Below, piece by piece: positions 8,156 to 16,685 of a stretch of DNA of 64,000 bases; within the stretch, counting starts at the first letter, position 1, and every line of letters begins with the position of its first letter. Under the pieces are notes generated by a model. The model made no database searches. It was not told where the DNA came from and saw nothing but the letters and a program-made list of their open reading frames with translations. The stretch covers positions 1-64,000 of the IMG/VR virus record IMGVR_UViG_3300042448_001920, one strand, 5' to 3'. This DNA is from a virus. Position numbers and translations under genes: made by a program.

Positions 8156-10918
8156 TTATATTGGCGCAACACCAAAATCAACAATATAATTTGCGGTACC
8201 GTTTCCATTTTGTGACATTGTTTTTTTAATCCACTCACCCATCATAACAGGATCTGAATCATAAAAGTCTTTTGCATTTATTTTTTGAGTACCGTCTTTA
8301 GTTTTTGCTTCAATCTCACCATTCACAACAACCGTAATTGTTTGTTCACTAGAGTTGGCAGAATTTGAATACTTATTAGCGTTTAATTCCGAAATTAATG
8401 CCATTGCTGATCCAGGTGAAGCTGAAAAAGCTTTACCGTTTGATAGTGCTAAATAATCATTAACTTTTAAACTTGCATCAGATATTTCAGCACCTAGTTC
8501 TTGTGGTACAGCGTCAATACCTATTATGCTTTTTAATTCTTCGTTATTACCTTTTAATGCTTCTGATATTAAATCTTGTTTAGCTTGGTTACCACCAGTA
8601 AAAAGATCTGAAAATTGTGCCCCACTAGCGCTAAAATTAGCTACCGCCCTATCAGCCAAATAATCAGCGGCACTAGTCCAACCAACCATATCAGCAGCTG
8701 TCATACCAACAATGTCAACAGCACCACCAATACCAGATAGTATACCACCTAATAAATCGTCACTCCACCCAGCTTGGTTTTGTTCTTCCCTTGTTTTCTT
8801 AACTATTTCGGTTAAGGCACCCTTGTTATCAATACCCATTGCTTGTGCTATATCCCTTGTTTTTTTATCTTTAGTTTCCATAGCAATACCAGCTTTCCAT
8901 AAAGATTCACCGACAGTTGGCACGTCTTTCATTGCTTTAAGTATTTCACCAAATAAGATTTTTACATACGGTATAACACCATCTAAAACAAAACGCACCA
9001 CTTCATTGAATATCGTACCTATTTTTTGGAAAAAAGTTTTGTTTTTATCACCCATGATATCTCTTATACCCTTTATAAAATCCTTAAAACCAGCTAAAAA
9101 CAAATCCATACCAGTTCTAAATGTACCACCTGGGCTAAACAAATCTTTCATAAGTGGTATTAATGTTGCGGCTATTTCTTTACCTAAGGTTTCAATCTCA
9201 TTCAATAAACCGCTATCAGCTAAAAGTTTATTCAACTCCGTAAATAAAGGTGTTAAACCAATTGCAAATCTTTCTAATATATTATTAAATCTATCTTGTA
9301 GTGTTAATCTTTGTTTTGCGGCTTCTTCATTAGCTGTTCTTTGTGATAAAATTTGTCTTAATTGATCTTGGCTTGTTATATTACTAACCAATTGGCTAAC
9401 ACCGTTAGCCATTTTAATTTCATATTGACCTTTATCGTTTACTGTCATTAAATTAGCCAATGCCTGTTGGTCGTCATCACTAAAACCAATTAAAGAACCT
9501 GTGGTTTTTGTTAAGTTATTTAATTTGTCAGCTGTTCTAGCTTGCTCTATACCAGCATTAACAATATCATCATAGTTTTGTCCAAGTGCTTCAGCGGTCT
9601 CTCTTAATATTTGACGTTGCGCTGGTGGTATTATAAAATCACCATTTTTGTTTTTAATGGCTAAACTTTTTGCTGAAGTTATTAATTTTTCGGCCATACC
9701 ATCCGCATTGTTCATCGAATCGTACATTAATTGGAACGGGTCACCAAACATTTGTGCAAACTCACCGCCAAGAACTTGTATCTTAGCCGCAGCTTCCACA
9801 GCCTTTTCTGGGCTAAAGAAAGCATCTTTAAATGATTTAATTGATTCAGCTAAGTTAAATCTTAATGATTCGGCTTTAGCGGCTAGTTTTGTTAAACCCT
9901 CAACGCTTCTACCAAAACCAGATCCTGTTAAAGCTTTAACAACATCTGTTGTTGTTTGTAATAATTTTGTTTGATTAATATTAAATCTAGCAGCCTCATT
10001 TCTACCTTTTTGGGCAACTTTAAGTGTTGTACCTAATGAATACCCAACATTATCAAATTCAGCAACCATTTTGGTTACACCCTCAACAGCTAATCCAGTA
10101 CTATTACCAAGATTAACAATATCGGTAATTTCTTTAGTACTAAAAATTCTGTTTTTACCAGTTGCTTCACTAAAACCTTTTATGATCTTGCCAACGTCTT
10201 CTATTTTACCACCATACTCAAGTATTTCGTTGTATATTGTTGGCATCGCATCTAATAACTGGTAATACTCTTTACTTGTCATACCAATATCAGCGGATAA
10301 GGCACCTACAACTTTTTGCATTTCTAGGAACAGTTTCCAAGCTCTTTCTATCGGGAAGATGATTTTAAAAATTGCTTTACCAATATCCCAAGCAGTACTT
10401 AAAATACTACCAAATAAACTAAATAAACCACCAAATACGTTAGTTAATGTACCACCAACTTTACCAAATAAATCAAATGCTCTACCCAAACCACTTACGG
10501 AACCTTTAGCTGTTTGGTAATTTACTTCTTGTATCTCTTTTTCAAGTTCAAGTTGCTCTTTTTTCTTTTTAACCAACTTAGCTGCTTCTTTGTTACCCCT
10601 TTTTTCAAGTTCATTAGCGACTTTACCCATATTAACAATCTCATCTTCGGTTTTTTTAAGATTTTTCTTAGCTTTTCTAAGGTTATCAGCGTCTTCAGCC
10701 ATTTCCTTAGCAAATCTTTTTAAGTTACCCCATATTGATTGTGTTTTTAAATCCCACTCTCTACCAGCAGCTTTTTTAGCGTTTATGGCATCATACATAG
10801 ACAACATCTTATTGATGTGGTCTTCTTCTTGTGTTTGGCTTATAATACCCTTTTTTCTGGCATCCGTTAACTTGTTTAAAGCCCCGTCCAAATTGTTAAA
10901 AAAATCTGCTTGCGCCAT
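8156..10918 (-). CDS. Tape-measure-like tail protein A (920 aa)
   Basis: The N-terminal 130 residues are charged and coiled-coil-like (KKKKEQLELEKEIQEV). A glycine- and phenylalanine-rich hydrophobic stretch follows (about 135-185), then a long helical core from residue ~200. That core is visibly paralogous to the next upstream gene: shared blocks include MPTI-NE, NLGYSL/NVGYSL, GLTKL/GMTKL, KDAF, LGGxFA and DPxxLM. The architecture (coiled coil, hydrophobic transmembrane-like segment, large size, place beside tube, sheath and chaperone genes) fits a tail tape-measure protein, which sets tail length and may exit into the cell envelope. The C-terminus (MSQNGNGTANYIVDFGVAPI) differs from the paralog. 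Tape-measure role is inferred from architecture and context. Confidence 0.75.
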   Translation of the reverse strand: MAQADFFNNLDGALNKLTDARKKGIISQTQEEDHINKMLSMYDAINAKKAAGREWDLKTQSIWGNLKRFAKEMAEDADNLRKAKKNLKKTEDEIVNMGKVANELEKRGNKEAAKLVKKKKEQLELEKEIQEVNYQTAKGSVSGLGRAFDLFGKVGGTLTNVFGGLFSLFGSILSTAWDIGKAIFKIIFPIERAWKLFLEMQKVVGALSADIGMTSKEYYQLLDAMPTIYNEILEYGGKIEDVGKIIKGFSEATGKNRIFSTKEITDIVNLGNSTGLAVEGVTKMVAEFDNVGYSLGTTLKVAQKGRNEAARFNINQTKLLQTTTDVVKALTGSGFGRSVEGLTKLAAKAESLRFNLAESIKSFKDAFFSPEKAVEAAAKIQVLGGEFAQMFGDPFQLMYDSMNNADGMAEKLITSAKSLAIKNKNGDFIIPPAQRQILRETAEALGQNYDDIVNAGIEQARTADKLNNLTKTTGSLIGFSDDDQQALANLMTVNDKGQYEIKMANGVSQLVSNITSQDQLRQILSQRTANEEAAKQRLTLQDRFNNILERFAIGLTPLFTELNKLLADSGLLNEIETLGKEIAATLIPLMKDLFSPGGTFRTGMDLFLAGFKDFIKGIRDIMGDKNKTFFQKIGTIFNEVVRFVLDGVIPYVKILFGEILKAMKDVPTVGESLWKAGIAMETKDKKTRDIAQAMGIDNKGALTEIVKKTREEQNQAGWSDDLLGGILSGIGGAVDIVGMTAADMVGWTSAADYLADRAVANFSASGAQFSDLFTGGNQAKQDLISEALKGNNEELKSIIGIDAVPQELGAEISDASLKVNDYLALSNGKAFSASPGSAMALISELNANKYSNSANSSEQTITVVVNGEIEAKTKDGTQKINAKDFYDSDPVMMGEWIKKTMSQNGNGTANYIVDFGVAPI

Positions 10919-10946
10919 ATGTTAAATTTAATTATTATTGCTTAAC

Positions 10947-10954
10947 TATAAATA
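10947..10954 (-). promoter_or_regulatory. Late-promoter-like motif TATTTATA
   Basis: AATATTTATAG in the sense direction, 36 nt before the ATG of the tape-measure-like gene ending at 8156, in the short gap between the two paralogs. It implies separate transcription of copy A. Confidence 0.6.
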
Positions 10955-10971
10955 TTAAACATTCTATTTTA

Positions 10972-13560
10972 TTATGAATTATAGACCATTTGGTTTATTA
11001 TTTGTTTAGACACAATATTCGTTGCGTCTTTAACACCATTATTATCTAAATCATGTTTTGTTAAATCTATTGTACCAGTTAAATTCAATTTAACAACTGG
11101 TTTTTTTGCTGTAGCTATTTGATTAGCTTTTTGATCAAAAAATAAAATAGCGTCATCTTTTCTACCTTGCATTATCTGGCCATTTGCAAAAACAAAAGGT
11201 GTTTTTGGATCAAATAATTTTAAACCAAAATTATTATCTGTTTTAAACGGTACACTTGCATTTGAAGAACTTTGCCCATAATTCATAAAACTAGGTATTG
11301 GTACGGTATTAAGTCCTTTAAAAGTTTTTTCATTTTCAACAACTTTTTTATTAGCCTCTTCAATTTTTGTTTGTAAACTGGTTAAATCACTTAAATTAAT
11401 TTTTTCAGATTCATCATCAGCATATCTGTCATTGTATGTTTTTACATCTTTTATTAAACCTGGTAAGGCTTCTTTAGCTAAAAAACTATTTTCACCAGCA
11501 GATAAAACGGATTTAGCTTTTAAATTTAAACCATAACCTTTAACCGTATCACTTTTAATTAAACTACCTATACCTTCAATTGCCATACCACCAACATATG
11601 TTATATATGGTAAAACATCTTCTTTAAAAAAAGAAAAAATTAAAGAACCAGACTCACTAATTTTTTGACCTATGGTTAAATTCGGATCTTTCCATATATC
11701 AAATAATTTACTAAAAATATTTTTTACAAAAGTAAAACCCGCTAACACATCTTTACGAAAAGAACCATTGTTAGAAAATCCTTGGTGTATGAAATCAATC
11801 ATGTTAATTGTTATATCCTTTGCTAAGGAATCAAGATCACCAATTGTGTTATGGTTATTAAAAAGGTTATTTAATTCAACAAAAAATTGCGAAAACCCAA
11901 TTGAAAACCTATCAAGTACGATAGATAATCTTTCTGCCAATGTTTTTCTAAGTAACGCAGACTGTTCGTTTTTTCTTTCTTGATTTAAGATACCATATAT
12001 TTCTGAGGTACTTGGTGTTTCAGATAAATTTTGTATAACCCCATTTGATAACCTTATACTATAAGATCCATCTTCATTCATTGTCATTAGATTTGTCAAT
12101 AAATCTTTTTGGTCATCATTTAAACCAAATGTTGCTATACCTTTTTTTCTTAAAGCTTCTATTTTATCCTCATATTTAGCGTCCTCAATTGCTGCGTTAA
12201 ATAATTCGTCAGCATCTTGATTCATTGCCGTTGCAAACTCCCTGATTAATTCACGATCAGCTGGTGATATTTGAAACCCGTTTCTACCCTTAAAAGCTTT
12301 ACCTTTAACAACTTCCATTAAATCAGCTGTTAACTGTAAAGGATCTTCAATACTTTTAGCCATCAACATCATTGGGTCGCTGAAATAAAAAGCAAATTTA
12401 CCACCAAGTAATCTGGCTGTTGCAGCCGCCTCAATTGCTGTTTCTGGGTCAGTGAAAGCATCCTTAAAAGCCCCGACACTTTTTTTAACATCAATTCTAG
12501 CTTTTTGAGTTTTGATAATTAGTTTGGTCATACCTTCTAAACCCTTCTCAATACCAAACCCAGTTAATTCAACAACCAATTCACTAGCTTTCTTAAGAAT
12601 CGTTGTTTGGTTCTGAGAAACCGCCATTGATTTTTTTCTAACAAAATCGGTGAATTTTAATGTTCTGTCTAAAGAATATCCAAGGTTTTCAAAATTACCT
12701 ATAAGTTCACCAGCGGCATCAACACCAAGCCCTGTACCTAAACCAAGCTCAATTATTGATTTAAATTCAGTACCACTAAAAACTCTATTTCTATTTGTTA
12801 ATCTATTATAGGCATCGTAAGCCTCACCAACTTGCTCAATGGTACCACCAACATCTAAAACTTCATTCATTATTGTTGGCATCTGATCTAAAAAATTTTT
12901 AGATTCACTCGCAATTAAACCAGAGTCAGCCGCAACACGACCAACCAATCTTTGCATTTCTAAAAATTTTTCATAAACAGCACCAACCCCAAATTCAAAA
13001 TCAAGTAAATTTTTTGCAAAAGAAAAAGCAACTTTAACAATACTTAAAGCCACTCTAAATAAAGCTTTTAAAGCACTCCACGCTAATTTAGCGACAAGCA
13101 TTATTATGGCCAAATATGGGTTACCACCTTTGGCGCTTGATTGAACAGAATCAGCAACGTCATCCATTGCATCTTTAATATTTTTTTCAATTTCAAGTTG
13201 TACCCTCTTTTTAAATAACTCTTGACCTAATTCGGTTTTATTATCTTTTATCGCCTCGTTTTCTTTTTCTTTAAAAAGGTTTATTTGATCTTCAAGAAAT
13301 ATTAAATTCTCTTTTCTTTTTTGTCTTTCTTTGTATAGTTTGTGTTTTTCGGCTTGGATTCTTTTAAAATAAGCGTATAAACCTTCATTCTTAGAATCCC
13401 ATCTATACATTTCTTTTTTCTGGGCAATAGCATCGTTATACGCATCAATTACATCTTGTACGTACCCCTCAATCATTTGTTGTGAATCGGTTGAAGCTGC
13501 CGTGTTAACTTGCAACTTTTTAACCATTTCATCTATTGCTGATGCTATATCTCCTTGCAT
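10972..13560 (-). CDS. Tape-measure-like tail protein B (862 aa), paralog of A
   Basis: Same plan as copy A: charged coiled-coil N-terminus (about 1-125), hydrophobic alanine/valine/phenylalanine-rich segment (about 145-190), then the shared core beginning with MQRLVGRVAADSG at residue ~200 (copy A: MQKVVGALSADIG at the same position). The C-terminal 200 residues diverge and end in an asparagine-rich tail. The start codon is one nucleotide from the end of the preceding gene, so the two are probably co-transcribed from the motif at 14335. Two full-length tape-measure-like proteins side by side is unusual; they could be alternative, co-assembled, or one could have become a hub or plug protein. 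Confidence 0.75.
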   Translation of the reverse strand: MQGDIASAIDEMVKKLQVNTAASTDSQQMIEGYVQDVIDAYNDAIAQKKEMYRWDSKNEGLYAYFKRIQAEKHKLYKERQKRKENLIFLEDQINLFKEKENEAIKDNKTELGQELFKKRVQLEIEKNIKDAMDDVADSVQSSAKGGNPYLAIIMLVAKLAWSALKALFRVALSIVKVAFSFAKNLLDFEFGVGAVYEKFLEMQRLVGRVAADSGLIASESKNFLDQMPTIMNEVLDVGGTIEQVGEAYDAYNRLTNRNRVFSGTEFKSIIELGLGTGLGVDAAGELIGNFENLGYSLDRTLKFTDFVRKKSMAVSQNQTTILKKASELVVELTGFGIEKGLEGMTKLIIKTQKARIDVKKSVGAFKDAFTDPETAIEAAATARLLGGKFAFYFSDPMMLMAKSIEDPLQLTADLMEVVKGKAFKGRNGFQISPADRELIREFATAMNQDADELFNAAIEDAKYEDKIEALRKKGIATFGLNDDQKDLLTNLMTMNEDGSYSIRLSNGVIQNLSETPSTSEIYGILNQERKNEQSALLRKTLAERLSIVLDRFSIGFSQFFVELNNLFNNHNTIGDLDSLAKDITINMIDFIHQGFSNNGSFRKDVLAGFTFVKNIFSKLFDIWKDPNLTIGQKISESGSLIFSFFKEDVLPYITYVGGMAIEGIGSLIKSDTVKGYGLNLKAKSVLSAGENSFLAKEALPGLIKDVKTYNDRYADDESEKINLSDLTSLQTKIEEANKKVVENEKTFKGLNTVPIPSFMNYGQSSSNASVPFKTDNNFGLKLFDPKTPFVFANGQIMQGRKDDAILFFDQKANQIATAKKPVVKLNLTGTIDLTKHDLDNNGVKDATNIVSKQIINQMVYNS

Positions 13561-13562
13561 TA

Positions 13563-14321
13563 TTAATAAGTAACAATTATTTGGCCACCACTTTTTCTAA
13601 TATTTCTTATTTTTTTTGGTAACGCTTTATTAACAAAATCTAAATTACTTCTATCATTAAAATAGGCTATAATTTTGTCTATTGTTGACGGTAATACATT
13701 ATTGATCTCTACTTTTCTTGTAACTTTTTGTTTATTTGTATGTATAACAATTGTGTTATTTAAAGTATGCACTCTAATATCATCTGGATTATTTGGGTCC
13801 ACATTTATTTTCACTTGTGTTTTTGTAAAATCATCCGATAAAAGTGCTCTTAAATTTTTATTATTTAAGTGTATTAAATTTTTATCATACTTAAGTTTAA
13901 CGTCCTGGTACTTCTTTTTATCAACAAAATATGCTATTGTGATAATAATTGCAGCTAAATCCTCACCATCACCCAAAACACTTTTATCATACATTAATGT
14001 GTAGGAACTGATATTCCTATAATGTTTCCCTGCGATTTTTAATAGGTTGTCTTCGGCTTTATCTAAATAAGCGTTACCTCTATTGGCACTAACTTGCGCT
14101 TGAACATTTGCTTCTATGTCAGGCTTACCGACATTTGGGTCGTTTTGTGCATCTTCTTCAGATTTTGCTATAAACTCTTGGAAACTTAAAGGTTTTACAT
14201 TAGTCATATCCTCATCTGGTAGTTTTGTAAATTTAACTTTACTACTCCAAGGCCAACTTATCTCACTAAGATTCTCAAATATCTTTTCCAATTGAGCTTC
14301 TGTTATAACATATTTTTTCAT
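13563..14321 (-). CDS. Unknown protein with capsid-targeting-like N-terminus (252 aa)
   Basis: I do not recognise the family. The protein starts MKKYVITEAQLEK, which resembles the T4 capsid-targeting peptide of internal head proteins (MKTYQEFIAE followed by cleavage), with I-T-E then A as a candidate site for the phage prohead protease; a second possible site is L-S-E at ~19-21. The rest is a soluble mixed alpha/beta protein with many lysines and asparagines and a basic C-terminus (KKIRNIRKSGGQ). It has its own late-promoter motif 21 nt upstream and directly precedes the tape-measure pair. It may be an internal virion protein or a tail-assembly factor; the tag-based idea is inference. Confidence 0.7.
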   Translation of the reverse strand: MKKYVITEAQLEKIFENLSEISWPWSSKVKFTKLPDEDMTNVKPLSFQEFIAKSEEDAQNDPNVGKPDIEANVQAQVSANRGNAYLDKAEDNLLKIAGKHYRNISSYTLMYDKSVLGDGEDLAAIIITIAYFVDKKKYQDVKLKYDKNLIHLNNKNLRALLSDDFTKTQVKINVDPNNPDDIRVHTLNNTIVIHTNKQKVTRKVEINNVLPSTIDKIIAYFNDRSNLDFVNKALPKKIRNIRKSGGQIIVTY

Positions 14322-14334
14322 AAACGTATTTTAA

Positions 14335-14342
14335 TATAAATA
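14335..14342 (-). promoter_or_regulatory. Late-promoter-like motif TATTTATA
   Basis: GATATTTATATTAAA in the sense direction, close to the best form of the motif, 21 nt before the ATG at 14321 and just downstream of the terminator hairpin of the preceding operon. Confidence 0.7.
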
Positions 14343-14355
14343 TCGAATAAAACAA

Positions 14356-14380
14356 AAAACCCACCTTGATAGTGGGTTTT
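14356..14380 (-). terminator. Intrinsic terminator for the tail-assembly pair
   Basis: Nine-base-pair perfect stem (AAAACCCAC / GTGGGTTTT) with a 7-nt loop, followed on the minus strand by a T-rich tract. It lies immediately after the stop codon of the 14383-14631 gene. Confidence 0.8.
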
Positions 14381-14382
14381 AT

Positions 14383-14631
14383 TTATCTTCTTCCAGCTTT
14401 CGCTTTATTCATCTCTCTTTCTCTTGCTTCTTTTATTTTTTCGTTTTCTTCCATCAAGATATCAATAAATTTCCTTCTCTCAAAAACTGGCATAACCATT
14501 ACGTCTGAATAAGTAAAATTAGCATGCTTAACCAATATGTACGATTCGTACATCATTTGGTTTCTATACTCATACGTAAGGCCAAAGAAATTTGGCTGTA
14601 ATAGGAAGTTCACCAAAAAAAAACTCTCCAC
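14383..14631 (-). CDS. Small tail-assembly protein overlapping the upstream gene, possibly made by frameshift
   Basis: The frame overlaps the end of the upstream gp26-like gene by 62 nt. Its conserved-looking part (NFFGLTYEYRNQ, then DVMVMPVFERRKFI) resembles the small gp51/tail-chaperone proteins that follow gp26 in T4-like phages. That part begins upstream of the first ATG codons of the frame (M31, M32), so translation must start earlier: at GTG 14631, at GTG 14613, or by ribosomal slippage from the upstream gene on the T9 run at 14615-14623. A +1 (or -2) shift there would fuse the two products, as in tail-assembly chaperones of other phages. The exact start is unresolved. Confidence 0.65.
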   Translation of the reverse strand: MESFFLVNFLLQPNFFGLTYEYRNQMMYESYILVKHANFTYSDVMVMPVFERRKFIDILMEENEKIKEAREREMNKAKAGRR

Positions 14632-15328
14632 TTGGAGCTTCTACATTGATGGTCAAATCAAGACCTGGTTCGTTATCTGATAAATGCTTCCTAAATTCAG
14701 CAGAATCCATTGGTGACATAGTATCAATGAACTGGGCAATTGCAGCCTTTTCTCTGATACCATCAACTTCAGTGATTTGACTTTGTAATCTAAGCGTCAT
14801 CAATTGGCTAATTGCGTTTGAGCCCATTTTTTTGGTTCTGGCTTGGTCTTCTTTAACCAATTTATCATCTTCATCAGATGTCAAATATCTAAACTTAACT
14901 GTTTTCTTACACTTTGGTAGTGTAAATGAACATTCACCATTTTCATCTGGTTGTAAAGCATTTTCTTTTGTTGGTAATTGACTAATATCAATGTCCTCAA
15001 CAAATTTTTCACCTGTTTTAGGGTCAGTTAATTCAACTGGATAAATTTCACCATATCCTGTTGCTCTTAAAAAGAAGATAATAGCATTTCTATCACCTGG
15101 TAATAATTGACCAGCTTTGATGTCTTTATCTAAAATCTTTTTTTCCAATAAAACATCTAAAACTTTACCGTTTTGTAATAAGTTTGGTGATGTTAAAATG
15201 TTCTCATCAGCCGCTGTCATATAAGCAACCTTGATAGTATCTTTTTTGTTTTTGTAAAATTTACCACCTGAAGGTAAGCTAATCACGTCATGCGCTGGCT
15301 CAAAGTAAACTTGTTGTCCGTTATCCAT
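14570..15328 (-). CDS. Baseplate hub/tail-assembly protein, T4 gp26-like (252 aa)
   Basis: The N-terminal pattern SLPSGGKFYKNKKDTIKV, the central GDRNAIIFFLRATGYGEIYPV and the following SDEDDKLVKED fit the T4 gp26-type baseplate/tail-assembly family (T4_baseplate). The C-C zinc-like pair seen in some members is absent. The last codons run over a T9 stretch and end at 14570, inside the next gene. No clear late motif was found in the AT-rich leader at 15329-15375. The assignment is by pattern recognition and genomic context (next to the tube and tape-measure genes). Confidence 0.6.
   Translation of the reverse strand: MDNGQQVYFEPAHDVISLPSGGKFYKNKKDTIKVAYMTAADENILTSPNLLQNGKVLDVLLEKKILDKDIKAGQLLPGDRNAIIFFLRATGYGEIYPVELTDPKTGEKFVEDIDISQLPTKENALQPDENGECSFTLPKCKKTVKFRYLTSDEDDKLVKEDQARTKKMGSNAISQLMTLRLQSQITEVDGIREKAAIAQFIDTMSPMDSAEFRKHLSDNEPGLDLTINVEAPSGEFFFGELPITAKFLWPYV
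14615..14623 (-). promoter_or_regulatory. Candidate translational slip site (nine T)
   Basis: On the minus strand GAG is followed by TTT TTT TTT GGT in the gp26-like frame. Moving one base forward (+1, equivalent to -2) enters the downstream tail-assembly frame with no intervening stop. The run lies ~45 nt before the upstream stop codon. Confidence 0.4.
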
Positions 15329-15442
15329 ATTTTATTTATTTAAATTAATTATAGTACATTATTAAATAGTGTAAACAGTATTTTTTTTAAAATTTACAGT
15401 TTACTCGTTTTTTGACGGTACTTATTATAATAATACGCACAT

Positions 15443-15844
15443 ATGACCAAAAAGAAAAGAAAAATTGGGAAATTATTTAAAAAAATGGGTGGTACCTCAA
15501 ACCTTGAAGTATCTTTCGCTGAAATACTTACGAGTTTGAACATAAAGTTTGAACAACATTTTGTCTTTAAAAAACGAGAATTTGATTTTTTATTGACTGA
15601 ACATAACATTTTGGTTGAAACTCATGGTTGTTTTTTTCATTGTTGTAAGAAACACAATCCAGAGCCAAAATACGCCTTCCAAAGAAGAAACTTAAAGAAT
15701 GATCAGTACAAGGTTAAAATCGTCAAATTTGACCCCGCATACACCTTAATGGTCATTTGGGAGCATGAGTTGGAAACTAAAACCGTGTTAATGGAGAAAA
15801 TTAACACTTTTGTTGGTAAACACAGTAAATTGCTTAATGGATAA
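15443..15844 (+). CDS. Vsr-like endonuclease (133 aa), lone plus-strand gene in the tail block
   Basis: The core REFDFLLTEHNILVETHGCFFHCC matches the Vsr fold in two pieces: D48 corresponds to the Vsr metal ligand, and T60-H61-G62-C63-F64-F65-H66 matches the THGCFWH motif of E. coli Vsr. A later VIWEHELE matches the usual IVWEC element. Cysteines and His71 nearby could bind zinc. Family members cut at T:G mismatches, but related free-standing forms act as phage homing endonucleases of the EDxHD type; E22, D48, H66 and D96 are candidate catalytic residues. It is the only plus-strand gene between 1 and 21146, sits between tube and gp26-like genes, and is best read as a mobile endonuclease, though a repair role is possible. 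Confidence 0.75.
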   Translation: MTKKKRKIGKLFKKMGGTSNLEVSFAEILTSLNIKFEQHFVFKKREFDFLLTEHNILVETHGCFFHCCKKHNPEPKYAFQRRNLKNDQYKVKIVKFDPAYTLMVIWEHELETKTVLMEKINTFVGKHSKLLNG

Positions 15845-15850
15845 AAAAAA

Positions 15851-15871
15851 AGGGGTCGCATAGCGTCCCCT
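15851..15871 (-). terminator. Intrinsic terminator for the tail tube gene
   Basis: AGGGGTCGC / GCGTCCCCT stem with one internal mismatch and a 3-nt loop. On the minus strand it is followed by a run of nine T. It lies between two convergent genes, so it could also slow transcription from the nuclease gene. Confidence 0.75.
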
Positions 15872-15895
15872 CTTTGTAAAAAGTAATTGCAAATC

Positions 15896-16384
15896 TTAGT
15901 AAACCAATATACAACGGTCCATTCTCAATGTTGCGGTGATATCTGCGATTTCGTCATCGCTGTATTCTAACGATCCAAAGTCAACGTTGGTCATAAATGT
16001 ACCTTGAAGGATCCATTTTTCTACAACAACACCTGTTGGATCAAGCATTTCTAATTCAATATCTTTTTTATAACCAGCAGCATAACCCATTCTTCCTGTT
16101 ACTGATTCAGCATGCAAACGAACCCATTCCATTAATGCTTGTGCAGCTGAAGGACCAATTGGGTCTTTAAACGTAACATCAATTGCATCCCAAGTAAATC
16201 TACCAGCTACCCATGTAGAAGTATTTAAGAATGGAATCTCAACTTCGTTTATTGCAATTTTTGGTCTTGACGTAGAGATTACAAACCACTCGTTAATACC
16301 AAGTGAGCTTGGGAATCTTAAAATAAACCTGTTCTTTCTTTTTGGTTCGTAAGGAACAGGCATTTTCATTAATAAGTTAGCCAT
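15896..16384 (-). CDS. gp19: Tail tube protein, T4 gp19-like (162 aa)
   Basis: Length is essentially that of T4 gp19 (163 aa). The pattern is that of contractile-tail tube subunits: an N-terminal RKNRFILRFPSSLGI, a central VAGRFTWDAIDVTFKDPIGPSAAQALMEWV, and a C-terminal ATLRMDRCIL that matches the usual final strand. Subunits stack as hexamers inside the sheath. It lies directly downstream of the sheath gene, as in T4 (18 then 19), but with its own late-promoter motif and its own terminator, consistent with high expression. Confidence 0.9.
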   Translation of the reverse strand: MANLLMKMPVPYEPKRKNRFILRFPSSLGINEWFVISTSRPKIAINEVEIPFLNTSTWVAGRFTWDAIDVTFKDPIGPSAAQALMEWVRLHAESVTGRMGYAAGYKKDIELEMLDPTGVVVEKWILQGTFMTNVDFGSLEYSDDEIADITATLRMDRCILVY

Positions 16385-16420
16385 ATTTTTTCTTTATTTA
16401 ATTTTGTTTTATTGTTTATT

Positions 16421-16428
16421 AATAAATA
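16421..16428 (-). promoter_or_regulatory. Late-promoter-like motif TATTTATT
   Basis: GATATTTATTAATAAAC in the sense direction, 44 nt before the tail tube ATG. Confidence 0.6.
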
Positions 16429-16654
16429 TCTTTGTTTTTGCTTTTGTACACCTTTTTAAAAAAATATTTCAAAATACTTGACTTTTGCCGTTTTTTATCT
16501 TATTTTTGTTAAGGGTCTTAACCAAGGTACTCTATTCTTATAGTACTATAATATAATAGTAATTATATTCTATTCTATATATGTACTATATACTTATTTT
16601 TCTTTGTTACTTTCTTTTTAACCGCTGACGGAAAACCACCTACGGTAAAAAATA

Positions 16655-16679
16655 TGGGGGTACTATTAAGGCACCCCCA
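16655..16679 (-). terminator. Intrinsic terminator of the tail sheath gene
   Basis: Seven-base-pair GC-rich stem TGGGGGT / ACCCCCA with an 11-nt loop, followed on the minus strand by ATATTTTTT. It lies 7 nt after the sheath stop codon. Confidence 0.8.
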
Positions 16680-16685
16680 GTTTTA

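Larger units (their letters stand above)
16385..16685. other. AT-rich intergenic region between sheath and tube genes
   Basis: A 301-nt gap with no gene. It holds the tube gene's late motif at 16421, the sheath terminator at 16655, and between ~16530 and 16605 a stretch of short overlapping palindromes built from ATAGTACTAT-like and TATATA elements. This is the longest gene-free stretch in the window; a replication or recombination role is possible but nothing diagnostic is visible. Confidence 0.7.

Noticed and set aside
8712-9365. 217-codon plus-strand frame
   Set aside because: Lies wholly inside tape-measure A, with composition expected from the complement strand; no promoter or start context.
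10514-10925. Plus-strand open frames over the tape-measure gene
   Set aside because: They are mirror images of the AAG/AAA-rich coiled-coil coding sequence on the minus strand and have no start signals.
16430-16650. Origin of replication or attachment site
   Set aside because: Only short AT palindromes are visible; no iterons, no direct-repeat pair and no integrase.
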